This document shows, one piece after another, positions 16,157 through 24,872 of a stretch of DNA of 64,000 nt. The DNA lies in contig NZ_WXUB01000001.1 in assembly GCF_011799805.1 (NCBI RefSeq), positions 1,612,001 through 1,676,000 of the forward strand, given 5' to 3'. Made by a program: the position numbers and the translations under genes. The DNA is from Maribellus sediminis (lineage in GTDB: Bacteria; Bacteroidota; Bacteroidia; Bacteroidales; Prolixibacteraceae). The notes under the pieces are model-generated. The model searched no databases. It was not told the origin of the DNA and saw only the letters and a list, made by a program, of their open reading frames with translations. The stretch's first letter is position 1. The number at the start of each line of letters is the position of its first letter.

Positions 16157-17010
16157 AAAATTCCTCCTTTTTTTGATTTAATGTTTAGTACTTCATTTAA
16201 TGGTTCTATTTTCAAAATACTGTCGGAAGAGAAACCGACATAAAAAAGCAATCTTTCTATATTATATAATTATAAATATGTTGTTCTAGCTTGTTGCAAC
16301 ATACCTATCCCTTATCACTAAATCACAATTCAACTTTTGCAAATTGAATGTGTTGAGCGACCCGTTTTATAGTACCCGTGTTTCAATGTCAGGAAGTATT
16401 TGTACATACTTCTTTCAGCCCGTGATGGGGATGAATTTTGAATTTATTGCCTGTGCAATTGTTCGAAGGTGTGTGCGTAATATCTTGAATATTAATTGCA
16501 TTGGTATTAACAGGAAGACCTGTAATATCACATTCAGTTTCGCTGTTTGCAAAACAAACAATCAGGAAATGCAACACCCTGCCTAAAAAAATAAAATATT
16601 ACATGATTAAATAAAATAATTGGTTTTAAAGTTCATTATTATCATCTTAAAAAGCGTAATCAAATGTAAATAATGAAACTGACAATCTCAAATATTATGT
16701 ATAGATGGAAAGTGTTTATCTAATCAAAACAGGTGAAATTAGTTCTGCTTTTCTGTAAGTTATTTCGCTCTAAAAATTTGAATAACAGTTTTATAGACAA
16801 TAAAAAATGCAATGTTAAATTGTTTATAAATGTGTTGATAACAAAAATGTATTATTTTATAATTCAGATCGTTGAGGTGTTGATAAATGGTATTTAACAT
16901 TGTTAAATACGAGGTATTCAGGACTAAATGATTCGACAAAATAGAGTCTGCTTGATAAAGAACTTATACAAATTAAGTGACTTGATCCTATAGGTTTGAA
17001 CATAAGGATG
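16157..17010. other. AT-rich gene-free region
   Basis: About 850 bases, strongly AT-rich, between the divergent-looking start of the T9SS gene and the end of the class IV aminotransferase-like gene. Short open frames at 16344-16586 (plus) and 16389-16577 (minus) have neither a ribosome site nor family resemblance. A 7-bp hairpin (GAAGTAT/ATACTTC, near 16393-16412) is the only structure noticed. It should contain the promoter of the gene pair to its left, though no clear box was found. Confidence 0.5.
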
Positions 17011-17847
17011 TTAGCGGGATTGATTGACTTTTAACTCCAAAAACTCGTTTATATTGTCGAAGATTGCGCGGGAAAAGGAGCGTACAAAACGTTTATTCTC
17101 AATTCCAAGGATCCATTCAAAACCTCTGGCTTCGCTAACCAGGAAGGCCTCATCCATGTCAAATAAAAGTTCGGTTTTTATCTCGGTCGGCTCCAGAATT
17201 TTTAATTGCATTTCAGCGGCCTGCTCTAAAACTATTTTTCTCATCACATCGTTGTAACAACCCGATTCAAGTGAGGGAGTAATCAAAACACCGTTCTTGA
17301 TAAAATAGACGTTAGCGGCTATGGATTCGATAACAAATCCTTGCTCATCACAAATAATGGAATTTTGAAACGGCGTTTCCGCTAAGGTAGTTTTTGCAGC
17401 ATTCCAAAAAAGCTGGTTTTGACTGCTTAAGTTGTTAAATGATTGTTTGCTTCCCTTTCTCGCTGAGGAAATATTTACGAGCAAGCCTTGTTCGTTGAGC
17501 GGGAAATTAAATCCGGTGTAGTTTTCCGCAGTAACCAGAAAATTGACCTCTTGGGCTGAAATTGAAAACTGAAATAGTAAGTGGCCTGAACGGTAATATT
17601 TGTTCTTATTAAGCAGGCGTTTGCACAAGCGAAACAGCTCGCGAAAATTGGTAAATAAAGGAGGTAAATCTGCCCCGAGAGAATTTAGTTGTTCTTTTAA
17701 ATTTGCAACATTCTCTTTTAAAAGAGGGATACCTCCAAATCCAAACCATACCTTTTGAGAAACTAGAATCGGGTCATTCCAGAGAAAGCCACTCAAATTG
17801 GCTTCTTCCTTTGCAATGATATTTCCGTTAACGATCAGGAATTGCAT
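17011..17847 (-). CDS. Class IV aminotransferase-like protein, probably lacking the PLP lysine
   Basis: A 278-residue protein of the PLP fold-type IV family (aminodeoxychorismate lyase PabC, branched-chain and D-amino-acid transaminases). The C-terminal half is recognisable: FVIESIAANVYFIKNG, ITPSLESGCYNDVMRK and a final FLVSEARGFEWI strand, matching the E---SNIF and TP----G--R motifs. The expected catalytic Lys, in family pattern NLK-xN, reads NNLSSQN here, so Ser seems to replace it, and the N-terminal half is weakly conserved. It may be a non-catalytic paralogue or an aminodeoxychorismate lyase that has diverged. It follows the rhomboid gene in the minus-strand direction by three bases, so is cotranscribed with rhomboid and holA. 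Confidence 0.7.
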   Translation of the reverse strand: MQFLIVNGNIIAKEEANLSGFLWNDPILVSQKVWFGFGGIPLLKENVANLKEQLNSLGADLPPLFTNFRELFRLCKRLLNKNKYYRSGHLLFQFSISAQEVNFLVTAENYTGFNFPLNEQGLLVNISSARKGSKQSFNNLSSQNQLFWNAAKTTLAETPFQNSIICDEQGFVIESIAANVYFIKNGVLITPSLESGCYNDVMRKIVLEQAAEMQLKILEPTEIKTELLFDMDEAFLVSEARGFEWILGIENKRFVRSFSRAIFDNINEFLELKVNQSR

Positions 17848-17850
17848 GGT

Positions 17851-18465
17851 TTACAGAAACGAAAACAACTGGTCGATAAAACGATCGAACAACGATGGTT
17901 TTAAAAGTATGGGAAAAATAAACCCAAAAACAGCTCCCAGGAAATGCGCGTCGTGTGCCACATTATCCTTTTGCTTTTTACTCATTTGGTAGGAATAAAA
18001 AAGGTAGCCGGCTGCAAACAAAATTCCCGGAATGGGCAGCACTGCAAAAAGATAAAGTGGTTCCCATGGATTGAAAAAGATGGTGGCAAACAAAACGGCC
18101 GACACAGCACCCGAAGCACCAACTGCATTGTAGTAATAATTATTTCTGTTTTTTATCAGGCTCCAGAGGTTCGAAGCCAATATACCGCCAAAATACAACA
18201 ACACAAAATAAGCAGTGGCACTTCGCCCGAAATAATACCCAAAGTATTGTTCAATGTTGCGGCCGAAGAAATAAAGTACCAGCATGTTAACACCCAGATG
18301 TGCCCAGCCCGCATGAATAAAGGCATGCGAAACCAGCCGGTAATACTCCTTCCGGTGAATAATTTGTGCAGCATTGAACTGTAATTTCGATGCCAGCTCG
18401 TGATTCTGAAATCCCAGGTACGAAATCAGTACGGTAATGCCTATAATAAACCAGGTTATCATCAA
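17851..18465 (-). CDS. Rhomboid-family intramembrane serine protease
   Basis: A 204-residue integral membrane protein with about six hydrophobic segments. Rhomboid signatures are visible: the N-terminal LVSHAFIHAGWAHLGVNML segment, the catalytic Ser in GASGAVSAVL, and the catalytic His in AHFLGAVFGF of the last helix. It cleaves membrane proteins within or near the bilayer; targets are unknown. Its ATG overlaps the last codons of holA by four bases (ATGA type), indicating coupled translation. Confidence 0.9.
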   Translation of the reverse strand: MMITWFIIGITVLISYLGFQNHELASKLQFNAAQIIHRKEYYRLVSHAFIHAGWAHLGVNMLVLYFFGRNIEQYFGYYFGRSATAYFVLLYFGGILASNLWSLIKNRNNYYYNAVGASGAVSAVLFATIFFNPWEPLYLFAVLPIPGILFAAGYLFYSYQMSKKQKDNVAHDAHFLGAVFGFIFPILLKPSLFDRFIDQLFSFL

Positions 18466-19463
18466 TGTAAAATTTTATAAATCATTTCTTTTTGCAGGTC
18501 GGCTGTGTCTACCATGGTTGAGGAGTTGAAGCCCTTGCTTTTCATATCGTACTCGCGCAAAATGCCCATTATTTCATACAATTTGGTGGGGGAGTAGCGT
18601 TTGGCTGCTGCCACATATTCTTTGGCAAAAAACGGGTGAACCCTTAATTCGGCAGCAACACTGCGTTCCGATTTATCTTTTAAGAAATGATAGGTAAACA
18701 ATTTTGAAAAATAGAAATACAAACCGGCAACCGTTTTCTGCATTGGATTAAGCGTGGCATTCGACCCAAAATAATTGATGATCTTGTTAGCTTTCAATAC
18801 ATTTTTTTCGCCCAGTGCGTTTTGTAACTCAAGCAGGTTAAAATCCTTGCTCACGCCAATATTAAGCTCAATATGCTCCGGGGTAATCCGGTTAGTATCT
18901 TTTACCGCAATCACCAGTTTATTCAGTTCGTTGGCTATTTTCCCTAACTCACTGCCCAGATAGGCTGTGAGTAACTGCGCTGCCTGTGGTGTGATGCTGT
19001 AGTTGTGTTCTTTCAGATAGGTGTCAATCCAACCCGGCACCTGGTTTTCGTACAACTTTTTCGAGGTAAAAACCACGCCGTTCTTTTTGATGGCTTTAAC
19101 CAGTTTACTTCGTGCATCAAGTGTTTTGTACTTATAAGCCAGCACCAGAATAGTCGATTCCAGTGGTTTTTCGGCATACGAAGCCAGCAATTCAATTTTG
19201 CTCAGACTTTGTGCTTCCTTTACAACAATCACCTGTTTGCTGGCCATCATCGGGAAACGCATCGAGCTTTCAGCAATATTTATCGGATCGGAATCCTTAC
19301 CGTAAAACACGGTTTGATTGAAGCCCTTTTCGGCATCTGTCAGCACATGGTCCTCAATGAAATCCGATAATACATCGATGTAATAGGGCTCTTCGCCTTG
19401 CAATAAATAAATGGGGTGATAAATACCCTTTTTGAGGTTTTGAAGAATAGTGAGATACTCCAT
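18462..19463 (-). CDS. holA: DNA polymerase III delta subunit
   Basis: A 333-residue protein of normal HolA length. The N-terminus has YLLQGEEPYYIDVLSDFIED, the family's equivalent of a P-loop region, and the central part contains LGSELGKIANELNKLVI, a signature helix. The C-terminal collar domain ends with TVDTADLQKEMIYKIL. Delta opens the beta sliding clamp within the clamp-loader complex during replication. First of a tight minus-strand unit holA-rhomboid-aminotransferase-like. Confidence 0.92.
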   Translation of the reverse strand: MEYLTILQNLKKGIYHPIYLLQGEEPYYIDVLSDFIEDHVLTDAEKGFNQTVFYGKDSDPINIAESSMRFPMMASKQVIVVKEAQSLSKIELLASYAEKPLESTILVLAYKYKTLDARSKLVKAIKKNGVVFTSKKLYENQVPGWIDTYLKEHNYSITPQAAQLLTAYLGSELGKIANELNKLVIAVKDTNRITPEHIELNIGVSKDFNLLELQNALGEKNVLKANKIINYFGSNATLNPMQKTVAGLYFYFSKLFTYHFLKDKSERSVAAELRVHPFFAKEYVAAAKRYSPTKLYEIMGILREYDMKSKGFNSSTMVDTADLQKEMIYKILH

Positions 19464-19464
19464 A

Positions 19465-20235
19465 TTAAAATCTCAGGTGTTTTACGGAAAGTCCGTTGTT
19501 TTTTATTTCCATCAAAGCGTCAATTCCAGCCTGAATGTGTTTTTCTACAAACTCTGAAGTTACCTTTTGGTCGCTGGCCGAGGTTTTCACGCCCGATGAG
19601 ATCATGGGTTGATCGGAAACCAGTAAAAGTGCTCCGGTTGGTATTGAATTGGTAAAACCTACCGTAAATAAAGTAGCGGTTTCCATATCGATGGCAATAG
19701 CACGGGTTTTCTTCAGGTATTTTTTAAAATTGTTATCGAACTCCCAAACCCGGCGGTTAATGGTGGTTACAACCCCCGTCCAGTAATCTTGCCCCGAGTT
19801 ACGCAGAATGTGCGAAACAGCTCGCTGCAAGCTAAATGCAGGCAGCGCCGGTATTTCCGGTGGAAGGTAATCATCAGAAGTTCCTTCGCGTCGGATGGCG
19901 GCTATTGGTAAGATAAGATCGCCCAGTTGATTTTTCTTTTTTAAACCGCCGCATTTGCCCAGAAAAAGTACACTTTTCGGATGAATGGCACTAAGCAAAT
20001 CCATTATTGTAGCTGCATTCGGACTTCCCATGCCAAAGTTGATGATGGTAATTCCTTCAGCGGTTGCACTAGGCATATTTCTATCGCTTCCTTCTACCGG
20101 AACTTCAAATTTACGGGCAAACTTTTCCACATAGTCCTGGAAATTGGTAAGTAGAATATAAGAGCCTATATCCTCCAGTTTTTTCCCGGTATAGCGCGGT
20201 AACCAGTTTTCAACAATCTCTTTTTTTGTCTTCAT
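19465..20235 (-). CDS. amn: AMP nucleosidase
   Basis: A 256-residue protein of the purine nucleoside phosphorylase/uridine phosphorylase fold. Family positions visible are FGMGSPNAATIMDLLSAI, SVLFLGKCGGLKKK and AIDMETATLFTVGF; the METAT segment carries the ribose-binding Met-Glu pair. Bacteroidota AMP nucleosidases have this short form without the extra N-terminal domain of the E. coli enzyme. It hydrolyses AMP to adenine and ribose 5-phosphate, tuning the adenylate pool. It ends one base before the holA start. Confidence 0.88.
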   Translation of the reverse strand: MKTKKEIVENWLPRYTGKKLEDIGSYILLTNFQDYVEKFARKFEVPVEGSDRNMPSATAEGITIINFGMGSPNAATIMDLLSAIHPKSVLFLGKCGGLKKKNQLGDLILPIAAIRREGTSDDYLPPEIPALPAFSLQRAVSHILRNSGQDYWTGVVTTINRRVWEFDNNFKKYLKKTRAIAIDMETATLFTVGFTNSIPTGALLLVSDQPMISSGVKTSASDQKVTSEFVEKHIQAGIDALMEIKNNGLSVKHLRF

Positions 20236-20352
20236 AAAAGTGAATTATCTTACCTTTGAACAATTGGAAATAACATAAGTTGATAGACAGTCACAAATGT
20301 ACATTTTTCAGCGTCGTCAGCCAAAATGAGTTAATAACTTACTGTTTAATAA

Positions 20353-20793
20353 ATGGAGAAACTGAATTTGCCGGAATATGATTTTCGAATAAAAACCGAG
20401 AACGGGAAACAACTGATTTTTGACAGCATTCGAAAAAAGTTTGTGGCATTGACGCCGGAAGAATGGGTGCGTCAGAATTTTGTTCAGTTTCTGAAACAGG
20501 AAAAGCATTTCCCGGAGAGTTTGATGGCAGTTGAAAAGCAAATAATGGTGAACAGTAATCCACGCCGTTTCGATTTGCTTGTTTATTCGCGAAAGGGGCA
20601 GCCGCATTTAATTGCTGAGTTTAAAGCACCCGGTGTTAAGATCACGCAGGAAACCTTCGATCAGGTGGTGCGTTACAACATGGCTTTGCGTGTTGAGCGC
20701 GTAGTGGTGTCGAACGGGATGCAGCATTTTGCCTGCGAAATCGATTATTCCACTAATTCGTATTCGTTTTTAAGGGAGATTCCGGAGTTTTAG
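20353..20793 (+). CDS. HsdR N-terminal-like (PD-(D/E)xK) protein
   Basis: A 146-residue stand-alone protein. The central FDLLVYSRKGQPHLIAEFKA gives the PD-(D/E)xK pattern (Asp in RRFDLLV, E-x-K in AEFKAP), as in the N-terminal nuclease domain of type I restriction HsdR subunits. There is no helicase part and no hsdM/hsdS gene nearby. Such small proteins are frequent housekeeping neighbours in Bacteroidota and are usually annotated only as HsdR-N-domain proteins. A nucleic-acid-processing role is plausible; restriction is unlikely. Its stop codon overlaps that of the convergent GNAT gene. Confidence 0.8.
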   Translation: MEKLNLPEYDFRIKTENGKQLIFDSIRKKFVALTPEEWVRQNFVQFLKQEKHFPESLMAVEKQIMVNSNPRRFDLLVYSRKGQPHLIAEFKAPGVKITQETFDQVVRYNMALRVERVVVSNGMQHFACEIDYSTNSYSFLREIPEF

Positions 20794-21317
20794 CACAACA
20801 TTTTCTGGTACAATTCTTCGTCCTTCCAGCCGTATAGCGTTTTAAGCCAGTTCTTTTTAACGCCAATCAGTTCATACCCTGTTTTTTTAAAAAGATGAAT
20901 GCTTTCTGTATTGTCAGAAGCAATGTCGGCATACAGTTGTTTTAACCCGAGAATTTCTAAAGCATAACCTGAAAGTGCTTCAAGTGCGTCGGTGGCATAA
21001 CCGTGTCTGCGGTCCTGTGTTTTATGAATCAGAATTCCAACCCCGGCGCGGAGGTGATAGGGTTCGAAATCAAAAAGATCGATAGCTCCCACAGCTTCGT
21101 TTTGTTCATTCTGAATGATCAGGCGCAGTTGTTTGGTAGCATAAATATCTTTGGCCGATTCAGCAATGTATTCGGCTAAAATGTGTTTCGAAAATGGCGT
21201 TTTGGTGTTGCTCACATCCCAAATCTCCATGCTGTTTTCCCATTGGTACAGCAGGTCGATATCCTCAGGCTCGAGGGGGCGGAGACTGATTTTGCCGTGT
21301 GTCAGGTATTTATTCAT
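20790..21317 (-). CDS. GNAT-family N-acetyltransferase (RimJ/RimL type)
   Basis: A 175-residue GNAT enzyme. The start SLRPLEPEDIDLLYQWENS is the usual acetyltransferase opening. The acetyl-CoA-binding region follows in GVGILIHKTQDRRHGYATDAL (about 90-112). The LYADIASDNTESIHLFKKTG segment completes the fold. Such proteins acetylate amino groups of proteins or small molecules; the target is unknown. The start codon overlaps the end of the glycosyltransferase gene by four bases, so the two are cotranscribed. Confidence 0.88.
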   Translation of the reverse strand: MNKYLTHGKISLRPLEPEDIDLLYQWENSMEIWDVSNTKTPFSKHILAEYIAESAKDIYATKQLRLIIQNEQNEAVGAIDLFDFEPYHLRAGVGILIHKTQDRRHGYATDALEALSGYALEILGLKQLYADIASDNTESIHLFKKTGYELIGVKKNWLKTLYGWKDEELYQKMLC

Positions 21318-23272
21318 TTTCTATCCAGCTTTTTCCATGCTTTTAGCAGGATCTCTGCATCAGTCAATATAAGATAATCTTTGGCATAAAGCATATTCAA
21401 GCGTTTAATTTTTTCATTATCAAGCGTTATTTCCGGAAAAAGATCGGCAGGATGCAGGATTCCCGGTTTAAGTCCAGGCAGGCTTTCAAATGTGCCTTCA
21501 ATCCCGGAATAGCCGATTATGGATTTTCTACCGAACAGTACTTTCCAAACGTTGGCGAAAAAAACGGTTTTCTGCTTGAAGAACCAGCCCAATACCGGAC
21601 TAAGTAACAGAAGAAGTATTGCGATCTCAACATCGAAAAGTCGTTTCTTTCTTCGGTTCGAAGATTTTGAAATGGCGTTTACATTCACCACATAAAGATC
21701 GCCGGCAGTGTGAATGGAATTGCTGCCAATAATGCTGATACTTTCGGGAGGTGCAATTTTATACTCTACATCCAGTTGCGTGAGGTCGAGCATGGCACGG
21801 ATGATTTCGGCAGAACTGATGTTTTCGGCACAAAAAATAAGTTCGTTAATCCGGTTAATGTTGATGATTTCGGTGAGTTGATCGATGTGGCCAATGTATT
21901 GTTCTCCGCTATCTTCCTCATCAATCGCAATAAAACCGGCCAGCTGCGAATTTAAACGGGTTTCCTCCAGGATCTGTTTTACACGGTTCGCTTCGTGCGA
22001 ATGACCAACAATGGCAATACGTTTTACCCGGGTAAGGTCGAGCCTGAATCCGGGGATTTTTAACCAGTGTCCAAAAAATCTTAAAAGCATTAGTGAAATT
22101 CCTGACCACGCTGTTCCAAGTAGAATAAGAGCGCGCGAAAAACGATAATGCTCATCGACCAGTGAATAGGCCAGCAGCAGCGAAATTACGCCCCATAAAA
22201 TTCCCCGTAATAATTTATAAATACTGAGTGGTTTGCGGTACCCTCCCGACGACAAAATCCCTGTAAGGAAGAATAGAATGTACACCGGAACGATCAAATA
22301 CATGAATTCGTCGGGGTAATATTCCCGGCTGTGAAAACGCATGTTTTCCCAGATCGGCGTGATCAAAAAGAAGCCCAGGAAAATAAGCAGTGCATCGAGC
22401 GCGGGGATCAGGATTTTTGCAAATATTCGCTTACAGATGGATAAAAAAGCCCTGAAATAGATGGCCAAATGAATCAGGAGCGAGAAAATACCTGCTTTGC
22501 GCGCGCTAAAGTGTTTGCGTGCAAAGATGGCCATAGCATTGTAAAATACTTTTACATAGTTCAGCGATCCTTTTTTGGTGCTTTCACCCTTGTAATGAAT
22601 GATGGTTGTCCGGGGCGAATAGTAATTTTTAAAGCCTGCTTTCTGAATACGATACGAGAGATCAATGTCTTCACCATACATGAAAAAGCTTTCATCGAGC
22701 AGGCCGACTTTTTCCAGTGTCGTTTTTCTGATCAGCATAAAGGCGCCTGCCAGCACGTCAACCTCGTGTGTTTCGTTTTCATCGAGATAGGAGAGGTGGT
22801 ATTTCCCGAAAACTTTCGATTTTGGGAAAAGTGCAGACAAGCCGAACATTTTGTAAAATGCTACCCATGGAGTTGGCAGTCCGCGTTTCGACTCAGGTAA
22901 AAAACGTCCCCGACCATCAATCATCTTTACTCCAAGTCCACCGGCATCAGGATGCAAATCCATAAACGTGATCACCTTTTCGAAAGTGTCCTCCTCAACC
23001 ACGGTGTCGGGATTGAGCAGCAACACATATTTCCCATTGGCAAGTTTAATGGCCTGGTTGTTGGCTTTCGAGAAACCCACGTTTTGGTGATTCTCGATCA
23101 GTGTAACATCGGGAAATTTATCGCGGAGTAATTGCGTGGAACCGTCAACCGAATTATTGTCGACAACAAATATTTCTGTTTGCACATTTTTAGCGGCTTT
23201 TTGCACCGAATGCAGACATTGCTCCAGAAAATGTTTGACGTTGTAATTGACGATAATTACCGATAGATCCAT
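21314..23272 (-). CDS. Glycosyltransferase family 2 protein fused to a PHPT-like membrane/sugar-transferase-like part
   Basis: A 652-residue protein. Residues 1-240 are a GT2 domain: DLSVIIVNYNVKHFLEQC at the start, NPDTVVEED (donor/metal site) and SFFMYGEDIDLSYRI (acceptor site), as in rhamnosyltransferase-like enzymes. Residues about 265-410 hold several membrane helices. Then comes a Rossmann-like domain (KRIAIVGHSHEANRVKQIL) and a C-terminal hydrophobic part with RLFDVEIAILLLLLSPVLGW, the layout of undecaprenyl-phosphate glycosyl-phosphotransferases. The classical catalytic segment of the latter is not obvious, so that half may be non-catalytic. It probably makes surface polysaccharide or glycolipid at the inner membrane. 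Confidence 0.85.
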   Translation of the reverse strand: MDLSVIIVNYNVKHFLEQCLHSVQKAAKNVQTEIFVVDNNSVDGSTQLLRDKFPDVTLIENHQNVGFSKANNQAIKLANGKYVLLLNPDTVVEEDTFEKVITFMDLHPDAGGLGVKMIDGRGRFLPESKRGLPTPWVAFYKMFGLSALFPKSKVFGKYHLSYLDENETHEVDVLAGAFMLIRKTTLEKVGLLDESFFMYGEDIDLSYRIQKAGFKNYYSPRTTIIHYKGESTKKGSLNYVKVFYNAMAIFARKHFSARKAGIFSLLIHLAIYFRAFLSICKRIFAKILIPALDALLIFLGFFLITPIWENMRFHSREYYPDEFMYLIVPVYILFFLTGILSSGGYRKPLSIYKLLRGILWGVISLLLAYSLVDEHYRFSRALILLGTAWSGISLMLLRFFGHWLKIPGFRLDLTRVKRIAIVGHSHEANRVKQILEETRLNSQLAGFIAIDEEDSGEQYIGHIDQLTEIININRINELIFCAENISSAEIIRAMLDLTQLDVEYKIAPPESISIIGSNSIHTAGDLYVVNVNAISKSSNRRKKRLFDVEIAILLLLLSPVLGWFFKQKTVFFANVWKVLFGRKSIIGYSGIEGTFESLPGLKPGILHPADLFPEITLDNEKIKRLNMLYAKDYLILTDAEILLKAWKKLDRK

Positions 23273-23351
23273 AGGTCAGCAAAAGCTAAGAGTTCAAATG
23301 TAGGCAATACTTTTGGATAACGGAAAAAACATAAAAATGTGATGTGAAATC

Positions 23352-23978
23352 TTACTTTCCGGTTGAACTTTCATAGGGTACACGGTTTACCAGCGAACGC
23401 CCCAGTGTTATTTCATCGGTATACTCCAGTTCGTCGCCAATTGAAACGCCACGCGCCAGTGTCGAGATTTTTACCTCAAAATCTTTCAATTTTCGGTAGA
23501 TGTAAAAGTTGGTGGTGTCGCCTTCCATAGTGGTCGAAAGTGCCAGAATAACTTCGATGATCTCGCCTTCCTGAATACGTTCGATCAGCGAGCCGATTTC
23601 GAGGTCGGATGGTCCGATCCCGTCCATCGGCGAAATAATGCCACCCAGAACATGGTAGAGTCCGTTGTATTGCTGCGTATTTTCAATCGACATAACATCG
23701 CGGATGTTTTCTACCACACAAATTACGCTGGTATTTCGTGACGTATTCGAACAGATATTACAAATTTCGGTATCCGAAATATTGTGGCAAATTTTGCAGT
23801 GTTTGATCTCAGTTCGCAATTGAATCAAACTGTTTCCAAAAGCTGAAACCTGTTCCTGATCCTGTCGCAGCAGGTGCAAAACCAGCCTCAAGGCACTTTT
23901 TCGTCCAATTCCTGGTAGTTTTGAAAATTCGTTCACGGCGTTCTCCAGTAAACGCGATGGGTATTTATCCATGTTCAT
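23352..23978 (-). CDS. recR: Recombination protein RecR
   Basis: A 208-residue protein with the full RecR layout. There is an N-terminal helix-hairpin-helix ([20 protein letters not shown]), a four-Cys zinc motif ([16 protein letters not shown]), a Toprim domain with [15 protein letters not shown], and a C-terminal Walker-B-like segment [17 protein letters not shown]. It acts with RecF and RecO to load RecA at single-strand gaps. A second ATG two codons in (23972) could also be the start. A CAAAAATA (TATTTTTG on the minus strand) just upstream could be a promoter box but lies very close to the start. Confidence 0.96.
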   Translation of the reverse strand: MNMDKYPSRLLENAVNEFSKLPGIGRKSALRLVLHLLRQDQEQVSAFGNSLIQLRTEIKHCKICHNISDTEICNICSNTSRNTSVICVVENIRDVMSIENTQQYNGLYHVLGGIISPMDGIGPSDLEIGSLIERIQEGEIIEVILALSTTMEGDTTNFYIYRKLKDFEVKISTLARGVSIGDELEYTDEITLGRSLVNRVPYESSTGK

Positions 23979-24106
23979 TTTTCAAAAATAGATTGAAAAA
24001 ATAAAATTACATCCTAAATCATCAGCTTTAATGGTACTCACTGCATTTTTATGTATATTAAAACTTTCAAATTGAAGTTATACCTAACAAATAAACAATT
24101 TAGAGA

Positions 24107-24658
24107 ATGAAATCACTCACATTAATTCTGATCATTTCTATACTGTCGCTGGTAAGTTATGGACAGGTAAATGATTCAACGCAAGTGGCCCAAGTTCAAA
24201 AAACCAAACTCGACAGAAGTAAGATTTATTATGGTGGTTACGTAACCATGAACTTTAGCAGGGATTATAGTGTAGTTGGTGCTCAGCCAATGGTGGCCTA
24301 CAAACTCACGCCAAAATTATCGACGGGAGTTCAGGTAACTTACGAGTACATAAATTACAAGGATTTCGACGATTACAGTGGTTCGAATTATGGAGCAAGT
24401 GTTTTTAGCCGGTATCGTTTTACGCCGCGTTTGTATGGACATGCCGAATTTCAGTTGATGAGTTATAAATGGCTGTACTCGGATGGGGACAACCGAAAAA
24501 CTGCACCTATGCTGTACCTCGGAGGTGGTTTTAGTCAGCCAATTTCCCGGAACACCTGGTTTACAGCTCAGGTTTTGTTCGATGTGCTGAACCATGAAAA
24601 CTCACCCTACAAAGATTGGGAACCTTATTTTAGTGTGGGCGTAGGTGTTGGATTCTAA
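24107..24658 (+). CDS. Putative outer-membrane beta-barrel protein
   Basis: A 183-residue protein with a Sec signal peptide (MKSLTLILIISILSLVSYGQ). The mature part alternates aromatic and hydrophilic residues in strands such as YYGGYVTMNFSRDYSV and ASVFSRYRFTPRLYGHAEF, and ends with a YFSVGVGVGF strand, the usual small outer-membrane beta-barrel pattern. No specific family is recognisable, and function is unknown. The repeat element at 24.7 kb follows its stop. Confidence 0.75.
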   Translation: MKSLTLILIISILSLVSYGQVNDSTQVAQVQKTKLDRSKIYYGGYVTMNFSRDYSVVGAQPMVAYKLTPKLSTGVQVTYEYINYKDFDDYSGSNYGASVFSRYRFTPRLYGHAEFQLMSYKWLYSDGDNRKTAPMLYLGGGFSQPISRNTWFTAQVLFDVLNHENSPYKDWEPYFSVGVGVGF

Positions 24659-24697
24659 GATTAAGTTTTATTGTGAATGTCGATGATGGTATGAGGA

Positions 24698-24868
24698 GAT
24701 TCCTCTCCGTCAGTTGACGGATCGGAATGACAAAAAATTAGGAAAGTTTGCAGGTCGTGGGGATATTTGGTGGCGCAGCCACCAAATATCCCCACGACCT
24801 GCGCTTGTCCGACCATCTGTTGGTCATCCTGAGCGTATCCGTCATCCGACGGAGGAGCGAAAGGATCT
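24698..24868. repeat. Composite palindromic element (REP/MITE-like)
   Basis: The centre is a perfect hairpin: 25-base arms 24750-24774 and 24778-24802 with a GCA loop. The ends are imperfect inverted copies of each other: 24698-24731 (AGATTCCTC..CCGTCA..TGACGGATCGGAATGAC) against the complement of 24823-24868 (GTCATCCTGAGCG..CCGTC..GACGG..AAAGGATCT). Each end carries its own CCGTC/GACGG mini-palindrome. A further GACCA/TGGTC hairpin lies at 24811-24825. The GTCATCCTGAGCG / GAAAGGATCT outer motif is a dispersed repeat often met in Bacteroidota. It ends five bases from the maeB stop, so it may also end both convergent transcripts. Confidence 0.8.
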
Positions 24869-24872
24869 TTTA

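Noticed and set aside
16344-16586. Small genes on both strands in the AT-rich spacer
   Set aside because: The two frames are mirror shadows of each other, have no ribosome site and show no protein-like pattern.
17011-17847. Plain annotation as functional pabC
   Set aside because: The catalytic Lys could not be located and there is no neighbouring pabA/pabB gene; only family level is supported.
24750-24802. Simple terminator for maeB
   Set aside because: The hairpin has no T-tract on either side and belongs to a larger symmetric element; it may still stop transcription but is better described as a repeat.
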